Below are positions 1 through 5,207 of a stretch of 6,340 nt of DNA, piece by piece. Source of the stretch: Opitutaceae bacterium. GTDB lineage: Bacteria; Verrucomicrobiota; Verrucomicrobiae; Opitutales; Opitutaceae. The DNA is taken from assembly GCA_031266495.1 (NCBI GenBank), contig JAISAX010000125.1:1-6340 (forward strand). Direction: 5' to 3'. A model generated the notes under the pieces. That model was given only the letters and a program-made list of their open reading frames with translations. It was not told the origin of the DNA and did not search any database. The translations under genes and the position numbers were made by a program. Every line of letters begins with the position of its first letter. Within the stretch, counting starts at the first letter, position 1.

Positions 1-2
1 CC

Positions 3-647
3 ATGAAAACATCCATGGACTGCCGCCATGCTGCCGGAGCCTTCACCCTGATCGAACTCCTTGCCATCATTGCGATCATCGGCGTACTTGCCGCGCTCGT
101 CATTGCAACCGTCGGAAAAGCCCGGCAAATGGCGGCGCGCACCGAAGGCATCGCCGTGATGCGCGGCATCGGCCAGGCCCTCCTGCTCAACATCAACGAC
201 AACAACGGAAGACTTCCCGGCCCCCTCTACTGGCGGCAAGTCGCATACTACAGGGAAGACACAAGAACCCTGCTTCATCACCTCGCCCCCTACCTCGGCG
301 CTCCCCGGCAACCCACCTTTGAAATCCTCCCCGCGTATCGCCCGAAAATCTGGTCCGCATCACTGGATACAAATCCCGACCGCGAAAAAATCCCAATCTA
401 CTGTGTAGTCCGAAAAGACTACACGACCCTGCATGATTTCTTTCCCTTTGGCGACCCTCCGACGGACCTGCCTCCCATTTTGATCGAAGACGTCAAACAA
501 CCCACGAAAGACTACGCCCTGTGCGACATCAAAAAGAGCGATGACAGCGCCAATCTGTCATTCCTTTCCAATGACAACAGCACCATCTGGGGAGACATCC
601 AGCACCGCCTCTTTTTCGACGCCCATGTCGAACGCCGTTCTCTCTAG
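3..647 (+). CDS. Type IV pilin-like (pseudopilin) protein with prepilin N-terminal methylation motif
   Basis: A 214-residue protein probably exported and processed by a prepilin peptidase, then anchored in or assembled at the inner membrane as a pseudopilin. Seen: a short charged leader (residues 1-13), then AFTLIELL at 13-20 with the invariant Glu at position 5 of the predicted mature form (E18), followed by a hydrophobic helix to about residue 36. Cleavage is expected between A13 and F14; Ala instead of the usual Gly at -1 is a mild deviation. The globular part begins with NNGRLPGP (67-74) and ends with LFFDAHVE (203-210), which resembles the C-terminal 'DGHV' signature of pseudopilins in Verrucomicrobia, Planctomycetes and Lentisphaerae. 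ATGs at 3 and 15 are both possible, giving a 13- or 9-residue leader; upstream sequence needed to judge an RBS lies outside the window. The glycosidase gene follows 196 bases later. The specific role is unknown; pilus building is less likely than a secretion or surface function. Confidence 0.88.
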   Translation: MKTSMDCRHAAGAFTLIELLAIIAIIGVLAALVIATVGKARQMAARTEGIAVMRGIGQALLLNINDNNGRLPGPLYWRQVAYYREDTRTLLHHLAPYLGAPRQPTFEILPAYRPKIWSASLDTNPDREKIPIYCVVRKDYTTLHDFFPFGDPPTDLPPILIEDVKQPTKDYALCDIKKSDDSANLSFLSNDNSTIWGDIQHRLFFDAHVERRSL

Positions 648-703
648 CCCGAATATTTCACGTCCATGTATCCGGAAAACGGAGCCAGCCGGAAAGCCCG
701 TCA

Positions 704-799
704 TTCGAAAGGTAGGGGCTTCGCTTGCGAAGCCCGTTTCGGCAGGACAGGCACATATCCCATTCACGGGCTTCGCAAGCGAAGCCCCTACCTTCCGAA
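704..799. repeat. Large inverted repeat with nested palindromes (REP/BIME-like)
   Basis: Arms 704-737 and 766-799 are 34 bp long, with a single mismatch (708/795) and a 28-base loop. Each arm contains its own small palindrome, GCTTCGCTTGCGAAGC on the left and its complement-oriented partner GCTTCGCAAGCGAAGC on the right, so the DNA or RNA can fold as one long stem or as two short hairpins. A third, degenerate copy (CTTCGCCTGCGAAG) follows directly at 800-813. The same core recurs at 2089-2118. There is no T tract, so a classical intrinsic terminator is not indicated, although the structure could slow or end transcription after the pilin-like gene or protect its mRNA 3' end. Confidence 0.9.
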
Positions 800-843
800 C
801 TTCGCCTGCGAAGCCCTCACAAAATGACACGCACTGACACGCA

Positions 844-2067
844 ATGACTTACGACAAACATGACGCACCGGCATTCTCCGGCCAGGAGCGACAGCTCGTT
901 CGGGACAAGGTCGTGCTCGCGAAGCAGGCCCTGCTGAAAAACATCCGCAAATTCGAGCAATTTCCCGAACCCCTGCTGATTGCCGGCGAAGCATACGAAG
1001 GCATCTGGCTCGAGCACAATCAGGACAACCTGTTTCTGGCCGACTATCATCCCGAAGCGGCCTGGGCATCCCAGCAGGTATTCATGGAACACCAGCGCGC
1101 GGACGGACTGTTACCATTCATGCTCCCCCTGCGGACGAAGGGAGGATTTTTTGACACGCCCGTGCCCTGCTGGCATGTGCAAAGCGTCTATCCCTTCGCC
1201 CGGTGTGCGCTCGAACTGGCCAGCCGCCTGGGAAAGGGGGAGGAAACGTTTGCCCGGATTTATCACGCGGCTGCGCGTTACGACGAATGGTTGATGAAGC
1301 ATCGCAACCGCAAAGGAACGGGGCTGGTGGAAATGTATTGTGAATGGGATACAGGCCACGACAACAGCCCGCGAGTGACCGATGGCGGAATCCCGCACGG
1401 CTGCCCCGGCCACGATGCGAAGGCCATGCCGGCATTGCCCCTCATGCCGATACTTTCGGTGGATCTCTCGGCCATGCTTTACGGAGGCCGTCTTGCGTTG
1501 GCCGAGCTTGCCTGCCGGCTTGGCAAAAGCGCCGAAGAATCGCGCTGGAAAGAAAAAGCCGCCGGACTGCGCGCGCGTATCCGGAAACACCTCTACGATG
1601 CCGGAGACGACTACTACTATGATCGCGACACGACCGGCTTTCGCAAGTATCGCTCCGAGCATGTCACACGATTGTTCCTGAACCGGGTAGTGGAGCAGGA
1701 GGAATTTGACCGCCTTTATACGCGTTATTTCACGCGGGAAACCGGTTTCTGGACCGCGTATCCATTTCCCTCCATGTCGGTATCGGATCCACATTTCGTC
1801 AAATCCCGGACGAAAAACTGCTGGGGAGGCAACACCCAGGCGCTCACGGCACTGCGCGCTTTTTTGTGGATGGAAGCCTACGGACGAAAAAAAGAACTGC
1901 ACGAACTCATGCGCCGCTGGCTCAAGGCGTTCATCCGGCATGACAACCGGTTCACCCAGGAGATCGACCCGTTTACCGGCGCCCCGATTGGCGCCGGGAC
2001 GAACTATTCTCCGAGCCTGCTTGTTTTCATCCGTTCCGCAGAGACGCCGGGAATTATGGATTACTGA
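844..2067 (+). CDS. Six-hairpin (alpha/alpha)6 glycosidase, MGH1/GH63-like
   Basis: A 407-residue, probably cytoplasmic glycoside hydrolase (no signal peptide or membrane segment seen). Family knowledge: MGH1/GH63-type enzymes are inverting glycosidases acting on alpha-glucosides or mannosyl/glucosylglycerate-type substrates. Seen, in order: a substrate-channel segment FLADYHPEAAW (64-74), QRADGLLPF (84-92), the hallmark EWDTGHDNSPR (167-177) that normally carries the catalytic acid Asp, DLSAMLYG (207-214), FWTAYPFPS (302-310), the late barrel motif NCWGGNTQALTALRAFLW (325-342), and a C-terminal EIDPFTGAPIG (373-383), where E373 is a candidate base. The length fits a bare catalytic domain without accessory modules. 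The substrate cannot be read from sequence. The ATG at 844 was chosen because the protein begins naturally there; no Shine-Dalgarno is visible, and a 10-base direct repeat ([A/C]TGACACGCA, 824-833 and 834-843) lies immediately upstream. It is followed by regulators of sugar type, consistent with a carbohydrate-use locus. An alternative name is a GH37/trehalase-like relative. Confidence 0.82.
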   Translation: MTYDKHDAPAFSGQERQLVRDKVVLAKQALLKNIRKFEQFPEPLLIAGEAYEGIWLEHNQDNLFLADYHPEAAWASQQVFMEHQRADGLLPFMLPLRTKGGFFDTPVPCWHVQSVYPFARCALELASRLGKGEETFARIYHAAARYDEWLMKHRNRKGTGLVEMYCEWDTGHDNSPRVTDGGIPHGCPGHDAKAMPALPLMPILSVDLSAMLYGGRLALAELACRLGKSAEESRWKEKAAGLRARIRKHLYDAGDDYYYDRDTTGFRKYRSEHVTRLFLNRVVEQEEFDRLYTRYFTRETGFWTAYPFPSMSVSDPHFVKSRTKNCWGGNTQALTALRAFLWMEAYGRKKELHELMRRWLKAFIRHDNRFTQEIDPFTGAPIGAGTNYSPSLLVFIRSAETPGIMDY

Positions 2068-2088
2068 CTGATGTTATGCGGCTCCCCA

Positions 2089-2118
2089 CGCAGGGGCTTC
2101 GCTTGCGAAGCCCCTGCG
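2089..2118. repeat. Hairpin sharing the GCTTCGCTTGCGAAGC core
   Basis: A near-perfect 14-bp stem around a 2-base centre (TT), realistically a 12- to 13-bp stem with a 4-base loop. Its central 16 bases are identical to the core at 717-732 inside the big inverted repeat. It begins 22 bases after the stop codon of the glycosidase, a position similar to that of the first repeat relative to the pilin-like gene. No T run follows, so it could act as an mRNA 3'-end structure rather than as an intrinsic terminator. Confidence 0.85.
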
Positions 2119-2147
2119 GTCGGACCGTGTAGGGCGCATCTCAAAAA

Positions 2148-2226
2148 CTGGACTCCGGACTCTGGTCTCTGGACACCGGAGTCCGAAGTCCAGAGTCCGG
2201 AGTCCAGAGTCCAGCGTCCAGAGTCC
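2148..2226. repeat. Inverted arrays of a 7-bp tandem repeat
   Basis: From 2178 to 2226 there are seven uninterrupted heptamers of consensus RGAGTCC, with single-base variants GAAGTCC and AGCGTCC. From 2148 to 2175 there are four heptamers of the reverse-complement type, CYGGACT with variants. The two arrays face each other across two bases, and an 18-bp perfect inverted repeat (2148-2165 with 2190-2207) falls out of the arrangement. Strict 7-base spacing excludes a coding origin based on codons. The arrays can form several alternative hairpins in different registers, and are likely to expand or contract by slippage. Confidence 0.85.
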
Positions 2227-2229
2227 GGA

Positions 2230-2268
2230 GCGGCGTCAGCCGCACTCCAAGGCGGGCGTTCCGCCCGC
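2230..2268. repeat. Pair of GC-rich hairpins
   Basis: The first is a 5-bp stem GCGGC/GCCGC with loop GTCA (2230-2243). The second is a 7-bp stem GCGGGCG/CGCCCGC with loop TTC (2252-2268). They sit inside the MITE-like element between the heptamer arrays and the right terminal repeat. Hairpins of this kind recur in intergenic DNA of GC-rich Verrucomicrobia and Planctomycetes (recalled from general knowledge, not checked here). Confidence 0.65.
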
Positions 2269-2307
2269 GCCACTCCGGATGCTGTCCGGTTTTTGAGATG
2301 CGCCCAT

Positions 2308-2334
2308 CCGTGTAACATCAATGATGTTACACGG
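2308..2334. promoter_or_regulatory. 27-base perfect palindrome, possible operator
   Basis: Thirteen-bp arms flank a single central A (2321); the core reads TGTAACATC on the left and GATGTTACA on the right. It is far more AT-rich than the surrounding repeats, and an odd-centred symmetric site is typical of LacI- or GntR-type operators, so a binding site for a dimeric regulator is plausible; a LacI-type gene lies 1.7 kb downstream. It abuts the right end of the MITE-like element. It could alternatively be a short transcript hairpin. Function is inferred only from symmetry. Confidence 0.5.
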
Positions 2335-2378
2335 TGTTCCGGAAGAACCACGGATTATGTCCGGACGCAAACGGCAGC

Positions 2379-2394
2379 GGGGGGGGGGGGGGGG
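2379..2394 (+). repeat. G16 homopolymer tract
   Basis: Sixteen consecutive G in non-coding DNA, 219 bases before the start of the XylR-type regulator gene. Such a tract is prone to slipped-strand mutation and could change spacing between upstream elements, or could form a G-quadruplex. The exact count may be affected by sequencing error. Confidence 0.85.
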
Positions 2395-2400
2395 ACCTTT

Positions 2401-2438
2401 GGCGCGGAAGCGCCTGGGACCGCCGGCATCTTGCCGGC
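2401..2438. repeat. Two short hairpins (GGAA-loop stem and GCCGGCA stem)
   Basis: GGCGC/GCGCC closes a GGAA loop at 2401-2414, a stable GNRA-type tetraloop if transcribed. A few bases later GCCGGCA/TGCCGGC closes a 3-base loop at 2422-2438. Both look like common dispersed intergenic hairpins; no gene or terminator signal accompanies them. Confidence 0.6.
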
Positions 2439-2503
2439 CCCGTCGGAGTGGCATTGGCAGGACAAAATGATCCGAATCGGCAGGGAAGCGGGGAAGCGGT
2501 GAC

Positions 2504-2534
2504 GCGGTGAGGCAGCAGGGAGGCGGTGAGGCAG
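2504..2534. repeat. Direct repeat of GCGGTGAGGCAG
   Basis: The 12-mer GCGGTGAGGCAG occurs at 2504-2515 and again at 2523-2534, a period of 19 bases, within G/A-rich low-complexity DNA that also holds related GAAGCGG and GCGGTGA words (2486-2510). Probably a decayed tandem duplication; no function is evident. Confidence 0.7.
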
Positions 2535-2577
2535 GGACGGCACAGGTCCGGACGAAGCGTGGAGAAAAACAGTTGGA

Positions 2578-2608
2578 TTTGCGCAAATTTCATCAGATTT
2601 TGCGCAAA
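2578..2608. promoter_or_regulatory. Twin TTTGCGCAAA palindromes, probable autoregulatory operator
   Basis: The perfect 10-base palindrome TTTGCGCAAA occurs at 2578-2587 and 2599-2608. Start-to-start spacing is 21 bp, two helical turns, so both copies present the same DNA face. Family knowledge: AraC/XylR-type proteins bind direct repeats about 21 bp apart. The second copy ends five bases before the ATG of the adjacent XylR-type gene, so occupancy would block transcription or translation initiation. No other copy was found in the window. The repeats are observed; the regulator assignment is inferred. Confidence 0.6.
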
Positions 2609-2613
2609 CCATC

Positions 2614-3897
2614 ATGGCCTCCACACAACCCCCCATCGACGCACCGACGCTCTCTTCCGATTCGCCCCGCGTCGCCCTGCTCGTCGAAACGTCCACCACA
2701 TGGGCGCGCTACATCCTCGACGGCATCCACCGCTACCTGCGCAAAGGCGATTACTGGCAGATCTTTCTGGATCCGCACGGCTCCAACGAAAGCATCCGGA
2801 TGCCCGCCGGCTGGGTCGGCGAAGGCGTCATTGCCGACATCAAGGACATGGCGATGGCACGCCAGTTGCACGCGCTCGACATCCCGGTCGTCAACATCTC
2901 GCAACTCACCTTTCCGGGCCTCGCCTTCCCGACCGTGACGACCGACATCGTCGCCTGCCTGCACATGGCGGCGGAGTATTATTTCGAACGCGGATACGAA
3001 AACCTCGGCTACCTGCGGCTGGACCGGAACGCATTCGACGGGAAAATGGCGCGCGAATTCGGCGCTTTTGTCCAACACGCAGGCGGGCGTTTTTTCCCCC
3101 GGAGCGTGAAAAACCGCGCCTGGGGTGTGGCCGACTGGAATCTCAGCATCCGGTCACTTGCCGACTGGTTGCGCGGATTGCCCAAACCGGTCGGCCTGTT
3201 CTCGTGGGCGATCGGACGCGAAGTGATCCATGCGGTCCACCTCGCCGGGTTGCGGATCCCGGAGGAAGTGGCGCTTGTAATGCTTTCGGATGACGAGATT
3301 TTTCTGGAAATGTCGCATGTCCCCATGTCGGGCATCACGCATCCCGGCGCGGAGATCGGCCACGAGGCGGCGCGGATGCTCGCCGGCCTGATGGAAGCCG
3401 GAGCGGACGCGAAGGCGGCCACCATCGCGTCTCCGTCCGGAATGCCGGCGAGAAAAAGAGGCGCTGGCCTCGCCCGCGAATCGCGTCCGTCCGTCCCCGC
3501 TCTGCCGCCGGTCCGGCTCGTCAAGCCGCTCGGCATCCGCACCCGCCAGTCCAGCGACGTGCTGGCGATTGCCGATCCGGCTCTCCGCTTCGCCATCAAT
3601 TACGTGCGCCAGCACGCGGGGGAACCGTTGCAGGTGGACGATCTGGCCCGTCATGCCGGCGTCTCGCGTCGCGCCCTGGAGCAAAAATTTGCGAAGACGC
3701 TGGAACGCAGCCCGGCCGAATACATCCGCGACACTCACCTGGCACGAGCCAGGGAACTCCTGCGCGAGACAACCCTGCCCATCCCGCAAGTGGCGGATGC
3801 GTCCGGCTTTTCCTCGCCCGAATACATGGCGCAACTTTTCCGCGCCCGTCTCGGCGTTTCGCCGTTGCGCTACCGGCGGCAGGTCTCCGCCCGATAG
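2614..3897 (+). CDS. XylR-type transcriptional regulator (LacI-like sensor plus AraC DNA-binding domain)
   Basis: A 427-residue cytoplasmic regulator likely to sense a sugar. Seen: a periplasmic-binding-protein/LacI-like sensor domain (about 18-262), starting RVALLVETSTTWARYILDGI and including FSWAIGREVIHAVHLAGLRIPEEVALVMLSDD (196-227 region). Next comes the family linker signature PLGIRTRQSSDVLAI (305-319), then an AraC domain (about 322-423) with two helix-turn-helix units, the first near VDDLARHAGVSRRALEQKF (341-359) and the second near PQVADASGFSSPEYMAQLF (391-409), ending in GVSPLRYRR. This architecture is that of E. coli XylR. Unusual: about 40 residues of Ala/Pro/Arg-rich sequence (263-302) separate the sensor from the linker signature, where relatives usually have a short connector. 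ATG 2614 is chosen because a typical short N-terminal tail then leads into the sensor; no Shine-Dalgarno is seen. The LacI-type gene follows after 108 bases on the same strand. The ligand is unknown; the glycosidase upstream suggests a related oligosaccharide. Confidence 0.9.
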   Translation: MASTQPPIDAPTLSSDSPRVALLVETSTTWARYILDGIHRYLRKGDYWQIFLDPHGSNESIRMPAGWVGEGVIADIKDMAMARQLHALDIPVVNISQLTFPGLAFPTVTTDIVACLHMAAEYYFERGYENLGYLRLDRNAFDGKMAREFGAFVQHAGGRFFPRSVKNRAWGVADWNLSIRSLADWLRGLPKPVGLFSWAIGREVIHAVHLAGLRIPEEVALVMLSDDEIFLEMSHVPMSGITHPGAEIGHEAARMLAGLMEAGADAKAATIASPSGMPARKRGAGLARESRPSVPALPPVRLVKPLGIRTRQSSDVLAIADPALRFAINYVRQHAGEPLQVDDLARHAGVSRRALEQKFAKTLERSPAEYIRDTHLARARELLRETTLPIPQVADASGFSSPEYMAQLFRARLGVSPLRYRRQVSAR

Positions 3898-4005
3898 ACA
3901 GGCCGTGACACGCGGAATCGGAGGCGCGTGCATTTCTCCGGGAAAAAATACGCGAGTCCGATTTTTCCCTTTCCCCCGTTTTCGTTCACGTTTCCTCTCG
4001 GCGCC

Positions 4006-5133
4006 ATGCCGCCCGATGCACCCGCCGCCGCCGCCGCTCGCGTTCCCCGCCTCAAAGACGTCGCCGCCGCCGCCGGCGTGTCGGCGCAGACCGTGTCGCT
4101 CGCCCTGCGCAACCACACCAGCATCCCTCCGCATACCCGCAACCGTATCCAGAAACTGGCGACAAAGCTCGAGTACCGCCCCGATCCCAACATCAGCCGG
4201 CTCATGGAGCGCGTGCGCGGCAAGAAGCCCCGCGCCGCCGCCACCGGCACCGTTCTCGCCTGGCTGACCGCCCATCGCGAACGCTTCGCATGGAAACGCG
4301 AACCCACCCAGCGCGATTATCATGGCGGCGCAGCCCGGCGCGCCAACGAACTCGGCTACCAACTCGAGGAATTCTGGCTGCGGGCGCCGGACATGACCGA
4401 AGAACGCCTGTCACGCATCCTGCGCAACCGCGGCATCGAAGGCGCGCTCATCGCTCCGTTGCAGGACCCCGGACACCTTTTCCAGCAATTCCAGTGGCAG
4501 CACTTTTCCATCGTTGAACTGGGTTACTCCCTTCTCGGTCCGGTGCTGCACCGTTGCTGCAACCAGCAGTTCCAGTCCATGACGCTCCTCCTCCGCCGGC
4601 TCCGTGAAGCCGGCTACCGGCGCATGGGGCTCGCGATGGCTCCTGGCCAGGACGAACGCGTCAATCATCACTGGCGGGCGGCCTGGCTCACCAGCCAAAG
4701 CCTCCTGGGACTCGCCACCGACGGCGGCGCGCCCGTCCCCGGAGCCAATGCCGTGCCGATGTTTTTTGGCGACGACGACACGTGGAAAAAATCCGCCATG
4801 TCCGTATGGATTCACGAATACAAGCCCGATGTCATTGTGACGGTGGGCACGGATGTGCAACGCTGGCTGTCCGAACTGGGATTGCGAACCCCTGGCGACA
4901 TCGGGCTTGCCAACGTTGACATCAACGAACTGATGCCCCGTGTCACCGGCATCAACCAGAACGCCCTGCAAATCGGCGCGGCGTCGGTGGACCTTCTTTT
5001 GTCGCAGATGCGCACCAGCGAACGCGGCTTTCCCGGCACCCCCCGCACGCTGATGGTGGACGGCGATTTCGTGCAGGGCGAAACTACCCGCCCCGCTCCG
5101 GGAAAACGCATCCGCCCGCCCCCCGCTGCGTGA
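4006..5133 (+). CDS. LacI-family transcriptional regulator
   Basis: A 375-residue DNA-binding regulator. Seen: a LacI helix-turn-helix (about 14-36) with RLKDVAAAAGVSAQTVSLALRN, a hinge region ending LEYRPDPNISRLM (55-67), and a periplasmic-binding-protein-like effector domain (about 80-355). Recognisable effector elements are RGIEGALIAPL (142-152), a second subdomain with AGYRRMGLAM (202-211), KPDVIVTVGTDVQRWLSELGLRTPGDIGLANVD (273-305), and a C-terminal GINQNALQIGAASVDLLLSQM (315-335), all in normal family order. A GTG at 3928 would add 26 residues of hydrophobic, Phe/Pro-rich sequence unlike any LacI N-terminus, so the ATG at 4006, which places the HTH close to the N-terminus, is preferred. 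The N-terminus is Ala-rich (codons GCC) and the C-terminal tail Pro/Arg-rich. The effector is probably a sugar but cannot be named. It converges on the nucleotidyltransferase-fold gene downstream. Confidence 0.9.
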   Translation: MPPDAPAAAAARVPRLKDVAAAAGVSAQTVSLALRNHTSIPPHTRNRIQKLATKLEYRPDPNISRLMERVRGKKPRAAATGTVLAWLTAHRERFAWKREPTQRDYHGGAARRANELGYQLEEFWLRAPDMTEERLSRILRNRGIEGALIAPLQDPGHLFQQFQWQHFSIVELGYSLLGPVLHRCCNQQFQSMTLLLRRLREAGYRRMGLAMAPGQDERVNHHWRAAWLTSQSLLGLATDGGAPVPGANAVPMFFGDDDTWKKSAMSVWIHEYKPDVIVTVGTDVQRWLSELGLRTPGDIGLANVDINELMPRVTGINQNALQIGAASVDLLLSQMRTSERGFPGTPRTLMVDGDFVQGETTRPAPGKRIRPPPAA

Positions 5134-5165
5134 ACCGTGAACCGCGAAACGCCGCCCCCTCCCCT

Positions 5166-5178
5166 CCCCCCCCCCCCC
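5166..5178 (+). repeat. C13 homopolymer tract between convergent genes
   Basis: Thirteen C in the 74-base gap between the ends of the LacI-type gene and the - strand nucleotidyltransferase-fold gene, preceded by more C-rich sequence (CCCCCTCCCCT, 5155-5165). It is outside both reading frames, so length changes would not alter either protein. C/T-rich strand bias here may affect transcription ending. Confidence 0.8.
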
Positions 5179-5193
5179 TCGCGCTCTGCGCGA
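5179..5193. terminator. Possible weak hairpin between convergent genes
   Basis: TCGCGC and GCGCGA form a 6-bp stem with a TCT loop, lying between two converging genes where a bidirectional terminator would be expected. There is no T tract on either strand, so this is a weak candidate only. Confidence 0.2.
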
Positions 5194-5207
5194 CACGCGC
5201 CTCTCCC

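Larger units (their letters stand above)
2132..2307. mobile_element. MITE-like non-coding element with 22-bp terminal inverted repeats
   Basis: Terminal inverted repeats at 2132-2153 and 2284-2305 match at 21 of 22 positions; the outer part reads GGGCGCATCTCAAAAA on the left and its reverse complement on the right. The 7-mer CCGTGTA ends directly before the left terminus (2125-2131) and recurs at 2308-2314, two bases (AT) after the right terminus, as expected of a target-site duplication if the element ends at 2307. The interior has no coding potential and consists of inverted 7-bp tandem arrays and GC-rich hairpins. No transposase is present, so mobility would need a partner elsewhere. Removing the element with one CCGTGTA copy gives an uninterrupted, slightly longer palindrome at the insertion point. 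The repeats and flanking 7-mers are seen directly; the mobile origin is inferred. Confidence 0.55.
2068..2613. other. Repeat-rich intergenic region
   Basis: A 546-base stretch with no convincing gene. It holds, in order: a 14-bp hairpin (2089-2118), a MITE-like element with terminal inverted repeats (2132-2307) containing inverted heptamer arrays and two GC-rich hairpins, a 27-base perfect palindrome (2308-2334), a 16-G tract (2379-2394), two more short hairpins (2401-2438), a GC-rich 19-base-period duplication (2504-2534) and a paired palindrome next to the following start codon (2578-2608). Open frames crossing it on either strand translate the repeats into low-complexity peptides and are not believable as genes. 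The promoter of the XylR-type regulator should lie in its last 150 bases, but no clear -35/-10 pair was recognised. Confidence 0.85.

Noticed and set aside
824..847. Seven-codon leader peptide overlapping the glycosidase start (ATGA)
   Set aside because: An ATG at 824 leads to a TGA overlapping the ATG at 844, but there is no RBS and it falls within a short direct repeat; probably chance.
1111..1941. - strand open frame (276 codons) opposite the glycosidase
   Set aside because: It lies fully within a well-supported gene on the other strand and its translation shows no domain pattern.
2148..2226. CRISPR array
   Set aside because: The repeats are contiguous 7-mers without spacers, and no cas genes are present.
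2071..2502. + strand open frame across the intergenic repeats (143 codons)
   Set aside because: Its translation consists of hairpins and heptamer repeats (for example SGLWTPESEVQSPES), with glycine from the G tract; no protein-like features.
3909..3930. Terminator after the XylR-type gene
   Set aside because: CACGCG/CGCGTG makes only a 6-bp stem with a 10-base loop and no T tract; too weak to annotate.
3928..4005. N-terminal extension of the LacI-type protein from GTG 3928
   Set aside because: The added 26 residues are hydrophobic and Phe/Pro-rich, would displace the HTH from the N-terminus, and come from C/T-rich intergenic sequence.
3154..4362. Long - strand open frame (402 codons) opposite the two regulator genes
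   Set aside because: It spans antisense of the XylR-type and LacI-type genes and the gap between them, is Gly/Arg/Ala-rich with no recognisable domain, and is explained by high GC in the antisense frame of real genes.
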